Source: Candidatus Woesearchaeota archaeon (GTDB lineage: Archaea; Nanobdellota; Nanobdellia; Woesearchaeales; WJKL01). Taken from it: 30,103 nt of DNA. The position numbers were made by a program, and so were the translations under genes. Shown here piece after piece: positions 22,759-30,103 of the stretch (the stretch's first letter is position 1; each line of letters starts with the position of its first letter). The stretch spans positions 1-30,103 of the forward strand of contig JAHWIT010000177.1 of NCBI GenBank assembly GCA_019322455.1, in the 5' to 3' direction. Below the pieces are notes generated by a model. That model worked only from the letters and a program-made list of their open reading frames with translations. It made no database searches and was not told the origin of the DNA.

Positions 22759-23835
22759 CTAAGATTTAAAGTCAACTTCTACTTCTAATCTATCATAAGT
22801 CGGATATTCTCTAACAATTGCAATTTTCAATTTTTTCTTCTTAAGTTCTTTCTTCAATTCATCAACAATCCAAGCTCCAGTCAATAATCTTTTTCTATCT
22901 TGATCTATTTCAATTAAATTAGAAAAAATATCAAATTCCTTCATCAATTCTTTTCTTATTCTAACTAAATCTTTGCAATAAATTGCACCTCTTATTAACA
23001 AACCTTCTTCATCAACAATATCATAAGGTTTTGCAACATTCTTAGCTCTTCTTTTAATTCTTTCACCAAGCTGCACTCTATCTTTTAATTTAGCAGCGCA
23101 ATAGTGAACATTAAGATTATATCTTTTCTTAACAATATATTTCATCAACTCTAAAGCCATATCTTCAGAACCTTTAACAGCATAAGATATCCTACTCTTT
23201 GTCAAAAATCCAAGCTTAGAAAGTCTACTCATTTTATTATCAGCAATTTCTAATTCATTCAAATTAAGAAAATCAATCTTATTATAAAAATAATCAATTA
23301 ATTTCTTTGTCTCTTTTAATTTATCTGGAATAATAGGAATCTCAACTCCAATATCCCATTCAAATCTCTCTGCTAACAAAATTTTATTCCATAATTTATC
23401 ATTCTCAATATCAGGATGAAATCTTATATCATCTAAGCCAGCTCTATAAAGTTTCCTTAAACTATCTTTATTAACTAAATCAAAAGAAGTATACAAATGA
23501 ATATGAAACCTTTTTCCAAATTTCTTTTTCAAACTTCCAATACTAAAAGTTGTTCTAAACAATTTACACAAAGGATCTCCTCCAGTAAAACCAGCCCCTT
23601 TTGCATCGCACAACTTAGCCTCTTCAATAATCTGATTAATATTTGTAATTGGCCTTTCATTCGCATAAATAACATCTTTTCCATATTTTTTATCAGAAAT
23701 AGGGCAATAATAACATCTTCTCGGACAAATACCAGTCACAAATAAAACAAGCTTCTGACCTTTAACACATTGTTTACAACCTTTTGCTAAATCTCCAATT
23801 TTTCTAGAATAAAATTTAGTTTTTTCTATTTTCAT
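22759..23835 (-). CDS. Radical SAM protein, COG2108-like
   Basis: 358 residues. N-terminal GCKQCVKG (C20, C23) precedes the radical SAM motif CPRRCYYC (C37, C41, C44), then GFTGGDPL and IHLYTSF. The extra N-terminal CxxC and the C-terminal strand region (IAIVREYPTYDRLEVEVDF) match the archaeal family related to pyruvate formate-lyase activating enzymes (COG2108), whose reaction is not known. Last gene of the minus-strand operon; its start overlaps the tatD stop by 4 bases. Confidence 0.88.
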   Translation of the reverse strand: MKIEKTKFYSRKIGDLAKGCKQCVKGQKLVLFVTGICPRRCYYCPISDKKYGKDVIYANERPITNINQIIEEAKLCDAKGAGFTGGDPLCKLFRTTFSIGSLKKKFGKRFHIHLYTSFDLVNKDSLRKLYRAGLDDIRFHPDIENDKLWNKILLAERFEWDIGVEIPIIPDKLKETKKLIDYFYNKIDFLNLNELEIADNKMSRLSKLGFLTKSRISYAVKGSEDMALELMKYIVKKRYNLNVHYCAAKLKDRVQLGERIKRRAKNVAKPYDIVDEEGLLIRGAIYCKDLVRIRKELMKEFDIFSNLIEIDQDRKRLLTGAWIVDELKKELKKKKLKIAIVREYPTYDRLEVEVDFKS

Positions 23836-24629
23836 AAAAATAATCTATTATAATTCATCCAAATATTATTTGCAACCTCTTCAGGTGTAAAATTCTTTAT
23901 CTCAGCTATCTTTTTTATTGTCTCAATTACAAAAGCAGGTTCATTTCTCTCACCAGGAAATGGACTCAAATAAGGAGCATCTGTTTCTGTCAATAATTGA
24001 TTAATATTAACAATATCAGCCATAACTTGAAAATGTTGTAATCTTGTTATAATTGGAGGAACTGACATATACCATCCATTATCATCAGCTCTTTTGATCA
24101 AATGCTTTCTTCCCATAAAACAATGCAAAACAATTTTTTTAATATTGCTGCTTTCCAGCATCTCAACACATTCTAATTCAGCTTTTCTAGTATGAACTAT
24201 AATTGGTTTGTCTATCTTTTCAGCAAGATCAATAACTCTCTGAAAAATCTTTTTCTGTTCATCAATCTTTTCTCTTCCCCAATTAAAATCCATTCCGCAT
24301 TCTCCTATAGCAACACACTTATCTTTATTCTCTTGGATCCATTTAAGTTCTTCATCAACATTTATTGGTTGAATATCTCTTGGAAATCCAGAAGCTTCTC
24401 CTTCTTCTAATTCTTTGGCCAATGCATCTAATGGATACAAGCCAAAAGAAACCTTTACCATATCTGGATATTTTTCAGCAATCTTTAAAACAATTCTATT
24501 TGTAACAGAATTTACACCAGAAGTAATTATCCGTTTAACTCCAGCATTTCTAGCTCTTTCAATAACTTGATCCAAATCTTTCTTAAATCTTCCATGATCC
24601 AAATGTGCATGTATATCAACTAATATCAT
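23832..24629 (-). CDS. TatD-family metal-dependent hydrolase (DNase)
   Basis: 265 residues, normal. Metal ligands are in place: DIHAHLD (H7, H9), AIGECGMDF (Glu), IIVHTRKAE (His), VLHCFMG (His) and LTETDAPYLSP (Asp). TatD proteins are 3'-5' exonucleases in repair or RNA quality control, though some members act on other substrates. It overlaps the DUF362 gene upstream by 14 bases and the radical SAM gene downstream by 4. Confidence 0.93.
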   Translation of the reverse strand: MILVDIHAHLDHGRFKKDLDQVIERARNAGVKRIITSGVNSVTNRIVLKIAEKYPDMVKVSFGLYPLDALAKELEEGEASGFPRDIQPINVDEELKWIQENKDKCVAIGECGMDFNWGREKIDEQKKIFQRVIDLAEKIDKPIIVHTRKAELECVEMLESSNIKKIVLHCFMGRKHLIKRADDNGWYMSVPPIITRLQHFQVMADIVNINQLLTETDAPYLSPFPGERNEPAFVIETIKKIAEIKNFTPEEVANNIWMNYNRLFL

Positions 24630-25434
24630 ATTCTTCTTCCCCTAATCCTAATTCTTTTGAATATTTTATCTGCAAATAAGGATCATGGTCATGTAATTTC
24701 TCAAAAACTCCTGATTTTTGTTTATAAACTAAATCAACAGAAGCCTTATCTATAGCAACAATATCTATTCCAAACAAAATACCAATATTATCTGCAACTA
24801 TTGGTCCAGCATCATTTGCGCAATCACAGTTCTTTGCAATATCAATTAAAAAATTAATATAAAATACTTTCTTAAATCCGCTTAAAACAGCTTGTGCACT
24901 TTGTGCCAACAAATCATCTGTTTCTGCCTGCCCTCCATTATGAATATCTTTTTTTGATTCAGGCGTAACTCCTCCCATACCTAAATTCTTAATTGCTCCT
25001 CCAAATCCATAACAACAATGACCCTTTACATGACTAACAACCAACATACTGTCTATGTCTGTTAATTCTTTACAAACATGAACTGTCATATCTTTTGTTT
25101 TTATATCAATTCCCTTATCAGAAATCACAATAGGACATCCTATTTTTTCTTCTGTAAAACCATGCATTTCAGCTGTTTTATAATATTTCTCAACAGTGTC
25201 TCTTTCTCCTCTATACAAAACAATAGAATCAAATAAAAATGGTTTTAATCCAAGTTCCTCAAGAACATTAACAATTCTTTTAATAATTGGAGCTTTAATA
25301 TAATATTGATTCCTTGCTTCTCCCATATGTACTTTTACAGCAATTCTTTCTCCTTTGGAAAAGATATTTTTAATCTGTTCTCTTAGAGTTTCTTCTAATT
25401 TATCCAAATCCTTAATTAGTTTTAATTGTTGCAT
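24616..25434 (-). CDS. DUF362 family protein
   Basis: 272 residues with the family core: RIAVKVHMGEARNQYY, then HVKGHCCYGFGGAIKNLGMGG with conserved Cys and Gly, HNGGQAETDDLLAQSA and NDAGPIVADNIGILFG. Many DUF362 proteins carry a ferredoxin-type 4Fe-4S insert; no such CxxCxxC pattern is visible here, so this is a short form. Function of the family is not established. It lies inside a tight operon. Confidence 0.85.
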   Translation of the reverse strand: MQQLKLIKDLDKLEETLREQIKNIFSKGERIAVKVHMGEARNQYYIKAPIIKRIVNVLEELGLKPFLFDSIVLYRGERDTVEKYYKTAEMHGFTEEKIGCPIVISDKGIDIKTKDMTVHVCKELTDIDSMLVVSHVKGHCCYGFGGAIKNLGMGGVTPESKKDIHNGGQAETDDLLAQSAQAVLSGFKKVFYINFLIDIAKNCDCANDAGPIVADNIGILFGIDIVAIDKASVDLVYKQKSGVFEKLHDHDPYLQIKYSKELGLGEEEYDIS

Positions 25435-25453
25435 CTAGAAAAAAAATAATCTC

Positions 25454-25831
25454 CTATTTATTAAGTTTTTCGAATAATTCTTCTTCACTTAATTCCTGAG
25501 CCAATTTTTCCATCGGACATATCTCTGTTTTAGAATCATTTAAAATCTCATCAATAATCTTCTCTGTATCAAATTTAATATCCTTCCCAATAAGATAATC
25601 AAAAGCTGATTTGCTTGCAACTAATGCATAAATTTCTTTTACTCTTGCATAAACAAATAATTTAGCAGCAGCTAATCCAACTATTTTATCAATAACAATA
25701 GAATCAATCATCTTACCTTTATTTTCATTAATACACATAATAATAGGTTTTAATCTATCTTTATCAGATTTAAAAATAATATTTCCATCCTTAATTACAA
25801 TTAATGAGTTATTCCCTAATTTTTCTAACAT
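25454..25831 (-). CDS. DUF1893 protein (cytidine-deaminase-like fold)
   Basis: 125 residues showing the family marks: NSLIVIKDGNIIFKSD, IDSIVIDKIVGLAAAKLFVYA, and near the end KTEICPMEKLAQEL. The structure of a Thermotoga homologue (TM1506) has a deaminase-like fold, but the activity is unknown. Two bases separate it from the upstream S-component gene. Confidence 0.85.
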   Translation of the reverse strand: MLEKLGNNSLIVIKDGNIIFKSDKDRLKPIIMCINENKGKMIDSIVIDKIVGLAAAKLFVYARVKEIYALVASKSAFDYLIGKDIKFDTEKIIDEILNDSKTEICPMEKLAQELSEEELFEKLNK

Positions 25832-25833
25832 TT

Positions 25834-26331
25834 TTAGAAATCAAAAAATAAGCTTTTGATTCTCTTAGCAGTTAATTTAGTCATAAATCCACAAATAATA
25901 TTACTTACTAATAAAGCAATGACTATCATATTAACATATTTCATAATCATTCCTGCTAAATAAATATCAGTTACCCATAACCAAGGAACCTGTATTGCAT
26001 ATGCCAAAAGAACAGAAGGCATGATTCCTATTTTATACTTCATAAACAATCCAACAAATCCTCCTAAAATCATATTACCTATTGCAATATAAGGATTATT
26101 CAAAGCAATTGCTGTATAAAATGAACCAATACCTCCAGAAAGAATTCCTCCAACAGGACCAAAAATAAATGCAGCCAAAAATATTAGATATTGAAAAAAA
26201 TGAATCCTTAAACCAAATAATTGAAAATGAAATAAAGCTAATACATTAGGAAATATTAATAATGAACTTAATAAAAATATCTTCTTAAAATCCCATTCAA
26301 TCTCCATTCCAAAAATATTTTTATATTTCAT
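25834..26331 (-). CDS. Membrane protein, ECF transporter S-component-like
   Basis: 165 residues with about five or six hydrophobic segments. FIFGPVGGILSGGIGSFYTAI and NPYIAIGNMILGGFVGLFMKY follow the glycine-rich pattern of substrate-binding S components (BioY/ThiT/QueT-like vitamin uptake). No ECF ATPases or T component occur in the window; a shared module elsewhere would be needed. First gene of the five-gene minus-strand operon. The ligand cannot be deduced. Confidence 0.75.
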   Translation of the reverse strand: MKYKNIFGMEIEWDFKKIFLLSSLLIFPNVLALFHFQLFGLRIHFFQYLIFLAAFIFGPVGGILSGGIGSFYTAIALNNPYIAIGNMILGGFVGLFMKYKIGIMPSVLLAYAIQVPWLWVTDIYLAGMIMKYVNMIVIALLVSNIICGFMTKLTAKRIKSLFFDF

Positions 26332-26417
26332 ATAATTTAGAAAATCTAAGATATATAAAAATTTATCTTATATTAAAATAATTAAGTTTATATAACATTT
26401 ATACAAAATAAGTAATA

Positions 26418-27122
26418 ATGAAAAAAATAATTTTTATTATACTGCTCATTTTAGTAGCTGCTTGTTCTTATAAAGAAGAAACAATAGAAGTGTCAAAATT
26501 AGAAATTCCATTCTATAGACAATCTTCATCAGGAAATTGTATGCAAACACAAGTAAAAATGGCTTTAAAATATTATTATCCAGAAAAAGACTTTTCTTTT
26601 GAAGAATTAGATAAATTATCAGGAAGAACACCAGGAAAATGGACTTGGACCTCTCAATTATTACCTGTTTTAATAGATAACAACTTAGATGCTTATTACT
26701 ACTCAACTACCCCTTATAATGAAATAAAACAAAGAGGAGAAGAGTTTATTTTAGAATATTACGGGCAAAGAGACGGCCAAGTTATGATAGATCATACAAA
26801 CTTTGAATCATTATATTCATCAATAGATAAATTAAACAATAATAAAAAATTCTTCCAAGAAAAATTAGATTTTTCAGAAATAGAAAACGAATTCAAAAAA
26901 GGCCATATAATAATTCTTATAATTGATAAAAATGTTCTTTTTAACAGGCAAGGCTCATATGCAGGCCATGGAATAACAATAACTTCAATAAATCAAACAC
27001 ATATTTCAATACATGATTCATCAGGAACTCAAAATCTATTAACAACAAAAGAACAATTAATCAAAGCCTGGAATGCACCTGGAACAGACAATGATGCAAT
27101 TATAATCAAAGGCAAAATCTAA
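26418..27122 (+). CDS. Lipoprotein with C39-like cysteine peptidase domain
   Basis: 234 residues. The N-terminus MKKIIFIILLILVAAC is a lipoprotein signal with lipobox VAAC, so the mature protein would begin at C16, anchored outside the cell. The domain starts at IPFYRQSSSGNCMQTQVKMAL (catalytic Cys candidate C41) and includes YAGHGITITSIN (H184) and IHDSSG (D200), the triad order of papain-like C39 peptidases. No transporter is fused or adjacent, so it is not an obvious bacteriocin exporter. The TATA box ATTAAGTTTATATAAC lies upstream. It converges with the DHS gene, overlapping by 4 bases. Confidence 0.85.
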   Translation: MKKIIFIILLILVAACSYKEETIEVSKLEIPFYRQSSSGNCMQTQVKMALKYYYPEKDFSFEELDKLSGRTPGKWTWTSQLLPVLIDNNLDAYYYSTTPYNEIKQRGEEFILEYYGQRDGQVMIDHTNFESLYSSIDKLNNNKKFFQEKLDFSEIENEFKKGHIIILIIDKNVLFNRQGSYAGHGITITSINQTHISIHDSSGTQNLLTTKEQLIKAWNAPGTDNDAIIIKGKI

Positions 27123-28114
27123 TTCTTAGCAAAAGTAGCAGCAACCAATAAAGGAAATGCAATAGAAGCCTCGCTAAAAACCTTAACCCTTAAAGCATTC
27201 GGTTTTATCTTTGCCCATGTTATTGCTTCTTCTTGATTTCCACCAGAATCAGATGCATCATGCTCTGTAGCTGTATTAATATAAACACTATAATCAAAAC
27301 CCTCTTTAAAGATATTTGCATTTAAAATATAATGCTTAGATATGCCTCCTCCCAATATTATCCCTGCTGTCTTTTTACAATTTAAAATATAATCAATTAA
27401 ATTTACATGATCAGCAACATTATCAATAACAAACTCCGGATGTTTTTTCCTAAAAAAATAAGCAATATCACCTATTGCTCCATCAATAATCCCAGGAGAA
27501 TAAACAGGAATATTATTCCTGTAAGCCCAATAAAGATAAGAATCCTTCTCATTATATTCCTTTTTCTCCCCAATCAATTTCCCCATCATCCAGCATATAT
27601 TTGATGGAGTTATTGGTAACCCCTCTTTTTTCTGTTTTTTAAGCAGCTCTTCAAACACATCTCTAATAAAAAATTCAAAATAAGAATAATGCTCAGTTGT
27701 TGTGTAAATATTCCCAATTCTTCCAACACCTGCGTCAAACAAATGTTCTCCTTTTACATTAAAATCTCCCATCCTAAAAGGCATATGTGATTTTATAGCA
27801 TCTTCTTCAACTCCTCCTCCTGATGTGCATAATACAACCACTTTTTCATTTCTAACCAAATAAGAAATTATTTCCCTCATCCCAGAAGAAATCATATTTG
27901 AAGTAAAAGACAAAAAAATTGGTGTGTTTTCTCTTATCATAGTATTTACAATATTTATAGCACTGCCTAAATTAGCTGCCTGAATTCCTGAAGTAGATAA
28001 AGATTTAACAAACTTGTCCAACTCAAATCCTTTCTCAAAATCATAACCCTTTATTTCAGGCAGTTTGCTCAAATCAACTGGTTTCTTAATGTGATAATGT
28101 AATTTTTTATTCAT
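27119..28114 (-). CDS. dys: Deoxyhypusine synthase
   Basis: Transfers the aminobutyl group of spermidine to a lysine of translation factor aIF5A, the first step of hypusine formation. 331 residues. Motifs: FLSFTSNMISSGMREII, VVVLCTSGGGVEEDAIK, GRIGNIY, ILGGGISKHYILNAN, TATEHDASDSGG, and the active-site lysine in ITWAKIKPNALRVKVF (K302, equivalent to human K329). Full length and intact. Its presence is diagnostic for archaea (and eukaryotes). Confidence 0.96.
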   Translation of the reverse strand: MNKKLHYHIKKPVDLSKLPEIKGYDFEKGFELDKFVKSLSTSGIQAANLGSAINIVNTMIRENTPIFLSFTSNMISSGMREIISYLVRNEKVVVLCTSGGGVEEDAIKSHMPFRMGDFNVKGEHLFDAGVGRIGNIYTTTEHYSYFEFFIRDVFEELLKKQKKEGLPITPSNICWMMGKLIGEKKEYNEKDSYLYWAYRNNIPVYSPGIIDGAIGDIAYFFRKKHPEFVIDNVADHVNLIDYILNCKKTAGIILGGGISKHYILNANIFKEGFDYSVYINTATEHDASDSGGNQEEAITWAKIKPNALRVKVFSEASIAFPLLVAATFAKN

Positions 28115-28282
28115 TTTAAATAACCTCCATAAACTAATTAAAATAAACTATTAAAAAACAAAGAATTCTTATGAACCACTCTTTCTAACTGAACTCATAA
28201 GACAAAGTAATAATTAATTATTTATAAATCTATGCAAAAAATTTATAAATTAACACTCAATACAAAAAAACAGGTGATATAT

Positions 28283-28696
28283 ATGACTATAATTGGATCA
28301 GGTTTTACTAAAATAAATGTTGAAAAAAAAGCTCCTGTTAAAGGAAAAATAAATATTAATAATAATGCATCTATTAAAGCTGTTGAAGAATATCCTCTTC
28401 CAGGCAAATCAAATCAAAAAGGATTAAGATTCACTTTTGAATTTTTTTCAAAATATGAGCCTAAAATAGGAGAAATAAACATAGAAGGAAATGTTATTTT
28501 ACTACTAGAAGCAAAAAAAGGAGAAGAAGTTCTTGCTAATTGGAAAAAAGACAAAAAGCTTCCTAAAGAAGTAATGACTCCTGTCCTAAACACAGCTTTA
28601 ACAAACTGTAATATCCAAGCATTAATCTTAAGCAAAGATGTTGGACTACCACCACCAATACCACTTCCAAAATTAAAAACAGAGGAAAAAAGTTAA
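28283..28696 (+). CDS. Conserved archaeal-type protein ending LPPPIPLP, unknown
   Basis: The ATG at 28283 is chosen because AGGTGA at 28272-28277 lies 5 bases upstream; an earlier in-frame ATG (28232) has no such site. 137 residues: strand-rich first half (FTKINVEKKAPVKGKININ, FTFEFFSKYEPKIGEINIEG), then a helix with NTALTNCNIQALIL and a final GLPPPIPLPKLK. The build, a beta sheet followed by a helix and a proline-rich loop, is reminiscent of SecB-like proteins, but this is a loose impression. Function unknown. Confidence 0.7.
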   Translation: MTIIGSGFTKINVEKKAPVKGKININNNASIKAVEEYPLPGKSNQKGLRFTFEFFSKYEPKIGEINIEGNVILLLEAKKGEEVLANWKKDKKLPKEVMTPVLNTALTNCNIQALILSKDVGLPPPIPLPKLKTEEKS

Positions 28697-28730
28697 TTTT
28701 TCATTATTTTTTAAAATTTCTCCAATTTTA

Positions 28731-28883
28731 TACGAAACCTTTAAATATCACTAACATTGTATCCAAACTTAATTTAAAAGGTTTTTTCGTCTAAAAAATG
28801 GAAAAACTTACAAACAGGTACCCAAACGAACGAAGTGAGTTTGACTCTACTCTATGAGTAAGGCTTACCATTTTGATAAAAAA
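28731..28883 (+). promoter_or_regulatory. Promoter and structured leader of cdc48
   Basis: CGAAACCTTTAAATATC (28731-28747) is a BRE/TATA element. A start about 25 bases later leaves a leader of roughly 110 bases. The leader contains a 19-codon ORF (28798-28857, begins MEKLTNRYPNE) and small stems: CAAAC/GTTTG (28823-28827 with 28839-28843), ACTC/GAGT, and outer GGTA/TACC. TAAAAAATGGAAAAA before the small ORF is nearly repeated at the real start. It may regulate translation or be the scar of a short insertion. Confidence 0.4.
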
Positions 28884-30103
28884 ATGGAAAAAAAAGAACT
28901 AAAACTAAAAGTAGCAGAAGCAATTCAGGATGATGTAGACAAAGGTATTGTTAGAATAGACTCTACACTAATGAAAGATTTGGGTATAAGAGGAGGAGAT
29001 ATTATTGAAATTAAAGGAGAAAGAACTACTGTGGCTGTCGTTGACAGAGCTTATCCAGGAGATATAGGACTTAATATCATAAGAATGGATGGTATTATTA
29101 GAAGAAACGCAAAAACAGGTATTGGAGAATTTGTTAATATTGACAAAGCAGATGTAAAAGAAGCAAAAAAAATTATAATAGCCCCTGCTAGAAAAGGGGT
29201 GTTTGTAAGGGCTTCTCCTAATACTTTTAAACAAGGGCTTCTAGGAAGAGCATTAGTAAAAGGAGATATTATATCATTAGGTGGAACAAGAAGAAGACAG
29301 ACAACTATGACAGATTCTCCATTTTTCGAAGATATTTTTAGTAAAGAAATCACAAGAATGTTAGAAGCATCAATGCCTGGATTTGGATTCAAAAATATCC
29401 ATTTTGTTGTTGCAGAAACAAATCCAAAAGGATCTGTTCTAATATCAGATACAACTGAGATTGTTCTTAATCCACAAGCAGTTGAAATAAAAGAAGAAGT
29501 CATTCCAGATGTAACCTATGAAGATATTGGAGGATTAAAAGAAGAGATTAAAAAAATAAGAGAAATGGTTGAGCTTCCATTAAAATATCCTGAAATATTC
29601 GAAAGACTTGGAATAGAAGCTCCAAAAGGAGTTTTATTGCACGGCCCTCCAGGAACAGGTAAAACATTACTGGCAAAAGCAGTTGCAAATGAAACAAATT
29701 CGCATTTTACTGTAATTAATGGCCCTGAAATCATGTCTAAATTCTATGGACAATCAGAAGAAAATCTAAGAAAGATATTTGAAGAAGCTGAAAAAAATGC
29801 TCCTGCTATTGTTTTTATCGATGAAATTGATTCATTAGCTCCAAAAAGAGAAGAAGTAAAAGGAGAAGTTGAAAGAAGAGTTGTTGCACAATTATTATCT
29901 TTAATGGATGGTCTTAAATCTCGTGGTAAAGTTGTTGTTATTGCTGCTACTAATGTTCCAAATATTTTAGATCCAGCTTTAAGAAGGCCAGGAAGATTTG
30001 ATCGTGAAATAGAAATAGGCGTGCCTTCCAAAAAAGGCAGATTAAAAATTCTAAAAATTCATACAAGAAACATGCCATTAGCTAAAGACGTTTCATTAAA
30101 AAA
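28884..30103 (+). CDS. Cdc48/VAT-type AAA ATPase, 5' part (runs off the window)
   Basis: 406 codons are visible. The N-terminal substrate/cofactor domain (1-185) has the double-psi barrel pattern (VRIDSTLMKDLGIRGGDII, GIIRRNAKTGIGEFV). A linker and the first AAA domain follow: VTYEDIGGLKEEI, Walker A GPPGTGKT at 254-261, Walker B IVFIDEID at 309-316, and the arginine-finger region LRRPGRFDREIEIG. The second AAA domain would lie beyond the edge. The enzyme unfolds proteins and feeds the archaeal proteasome. The ATG at 28884 fits the family N-terminus. Confidence 0.95.
   Translation, partial: MEKKELKLKVAEAIQDDVDKGIVRIDSTLMKDLGIRGGDIIEIKGERTTVAVVDRAYPGDIGLNIIRMDGIIRRNAKTGIGEFVNIDKADVKEAKKIIIAPARKGVFVRASPNTFKQGLLGRALVKGDIISLGGTRRRQTTMTDSPFFEDIFSKEITRMLEASMPGFGFKNIHFVVAETNPKGSVLISDTTEIVLNPQAVEIKEEVIPDVTYEDIGGLKEEIKKIREMVELPLKYPEIFERLGIEAPKGVLLHGPPGTGKTLLAKAVANETNSHFTVINGPEIMSKFYGQSEENLRKIFEEAEKNAPAIVFIDEIDSLAPKREEVKGEVERRVVAQLLSLMDGLKSRGKVVVIAATNVPNILDPALRRPGRFDREIEIGVPSKKGRLKILKIHTRNMPLAKDVSLK

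Noticed and set aside
28232..28282. Earlier ATG start for the gene at 28283
   Set aside because: It lies close to the TATA-like region without a ribosome-binding site, while AGGTGA precisely precedes the internal ATG.
1..30103. CRISPR array, insertion sequence or toxin-antitoxin pair
   Set aside because: No regularly spaced direct repeats, transposase motifs or paired small toxin genes were seen; the PIN domain present belongs to the PINA ATPase.

Overview
The window looks like chromosomal DNA of a DPANN archaeon, most likely of the Woesearchaeota/Pacearchaeota type. It is very AT-rich. Many genes sit behind archaeal BRE/TATA-like boxes (for example CAAAAGCTTTATAAATA) or GGTGA ribosome-binding sites. 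The core genes are archaeal: SMC, RNase HII, endonuclease V, PINA, Orc1/Cdc6, RtcB with archease, deoxyhypusine synthase and a Cdc48/VAT ATPase. Two tRNA genes carry archaeal bulge-helix-bulge introns. The lineage is inferred from gene style; no rRNA is present.

Layout. 1-7759: housekeeping genes (SMC, RNase HII, a Toprim protein, endonuclease V) and small conserved or unknown proteins. 7760-8292: gene-poor, with one short membrane-protein ORF whose lysine-rich tail follows an in-frame TAG. 8293-13351: an accessory block that reads as a small peptide-maturation (RiPP-like) cluster. It has a divergent SDR oxidoreductase, a radical SAM protein with an N-terminal SPASM-like cysteine cluster, an HPr-kinase-like ATP-binding protein, a 29-residue precursor ending in a four-cysteine core, a radical SAM/SPASM maturase starting 15 bases after it, and a protein with an HEGLH metallopeptidase motif. 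I see no exporter. 13518-13954: two tRNA genes on opposite strands. Initiator tRNA-Met appears to be split into five exons by four introns (D-loop, anticodon stem, variable loop, T-loop), and tRNA-Ser(GCT) into three exons by two introns. 13977-18032: PINA ATPase, SerRS and Orc1/Cdc6. 18033-18477: a candidate replication origin (inverted repeat around an AT-rich core), a 42-residue ORF and a strong hairpin. 18478-22712: Sua5/YrdC, a phosphoesterase, and the RNA-ligase operon (RtcB, archease, a diverged archease paralogue, a small acidic protein). 22759-26331: a tightly packed minus-strand operon (ECF-type S component, DUF1893, DUF362, TatD, COG2108 radical SAM). 26418-30103: a C39-like lipoprotein, deoxyhypusine synthase, an uncharacterised protein and Cdc48, which runs off the right edge.

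How the genes fit together. The intron-rich tRNAs would need a splicing endonuclease (not in this window) and the RtcB/archease ligase encoded about 6.5 kb away. In the peptide cluster the precursor gene is directly followed by its likely maturase, and the HEGLH protein is a natural candidate for leader removal. The lack of a transporter and the presence of an SDR leave open an intracellular product, perhaps a cofactor. That last step is inference only.
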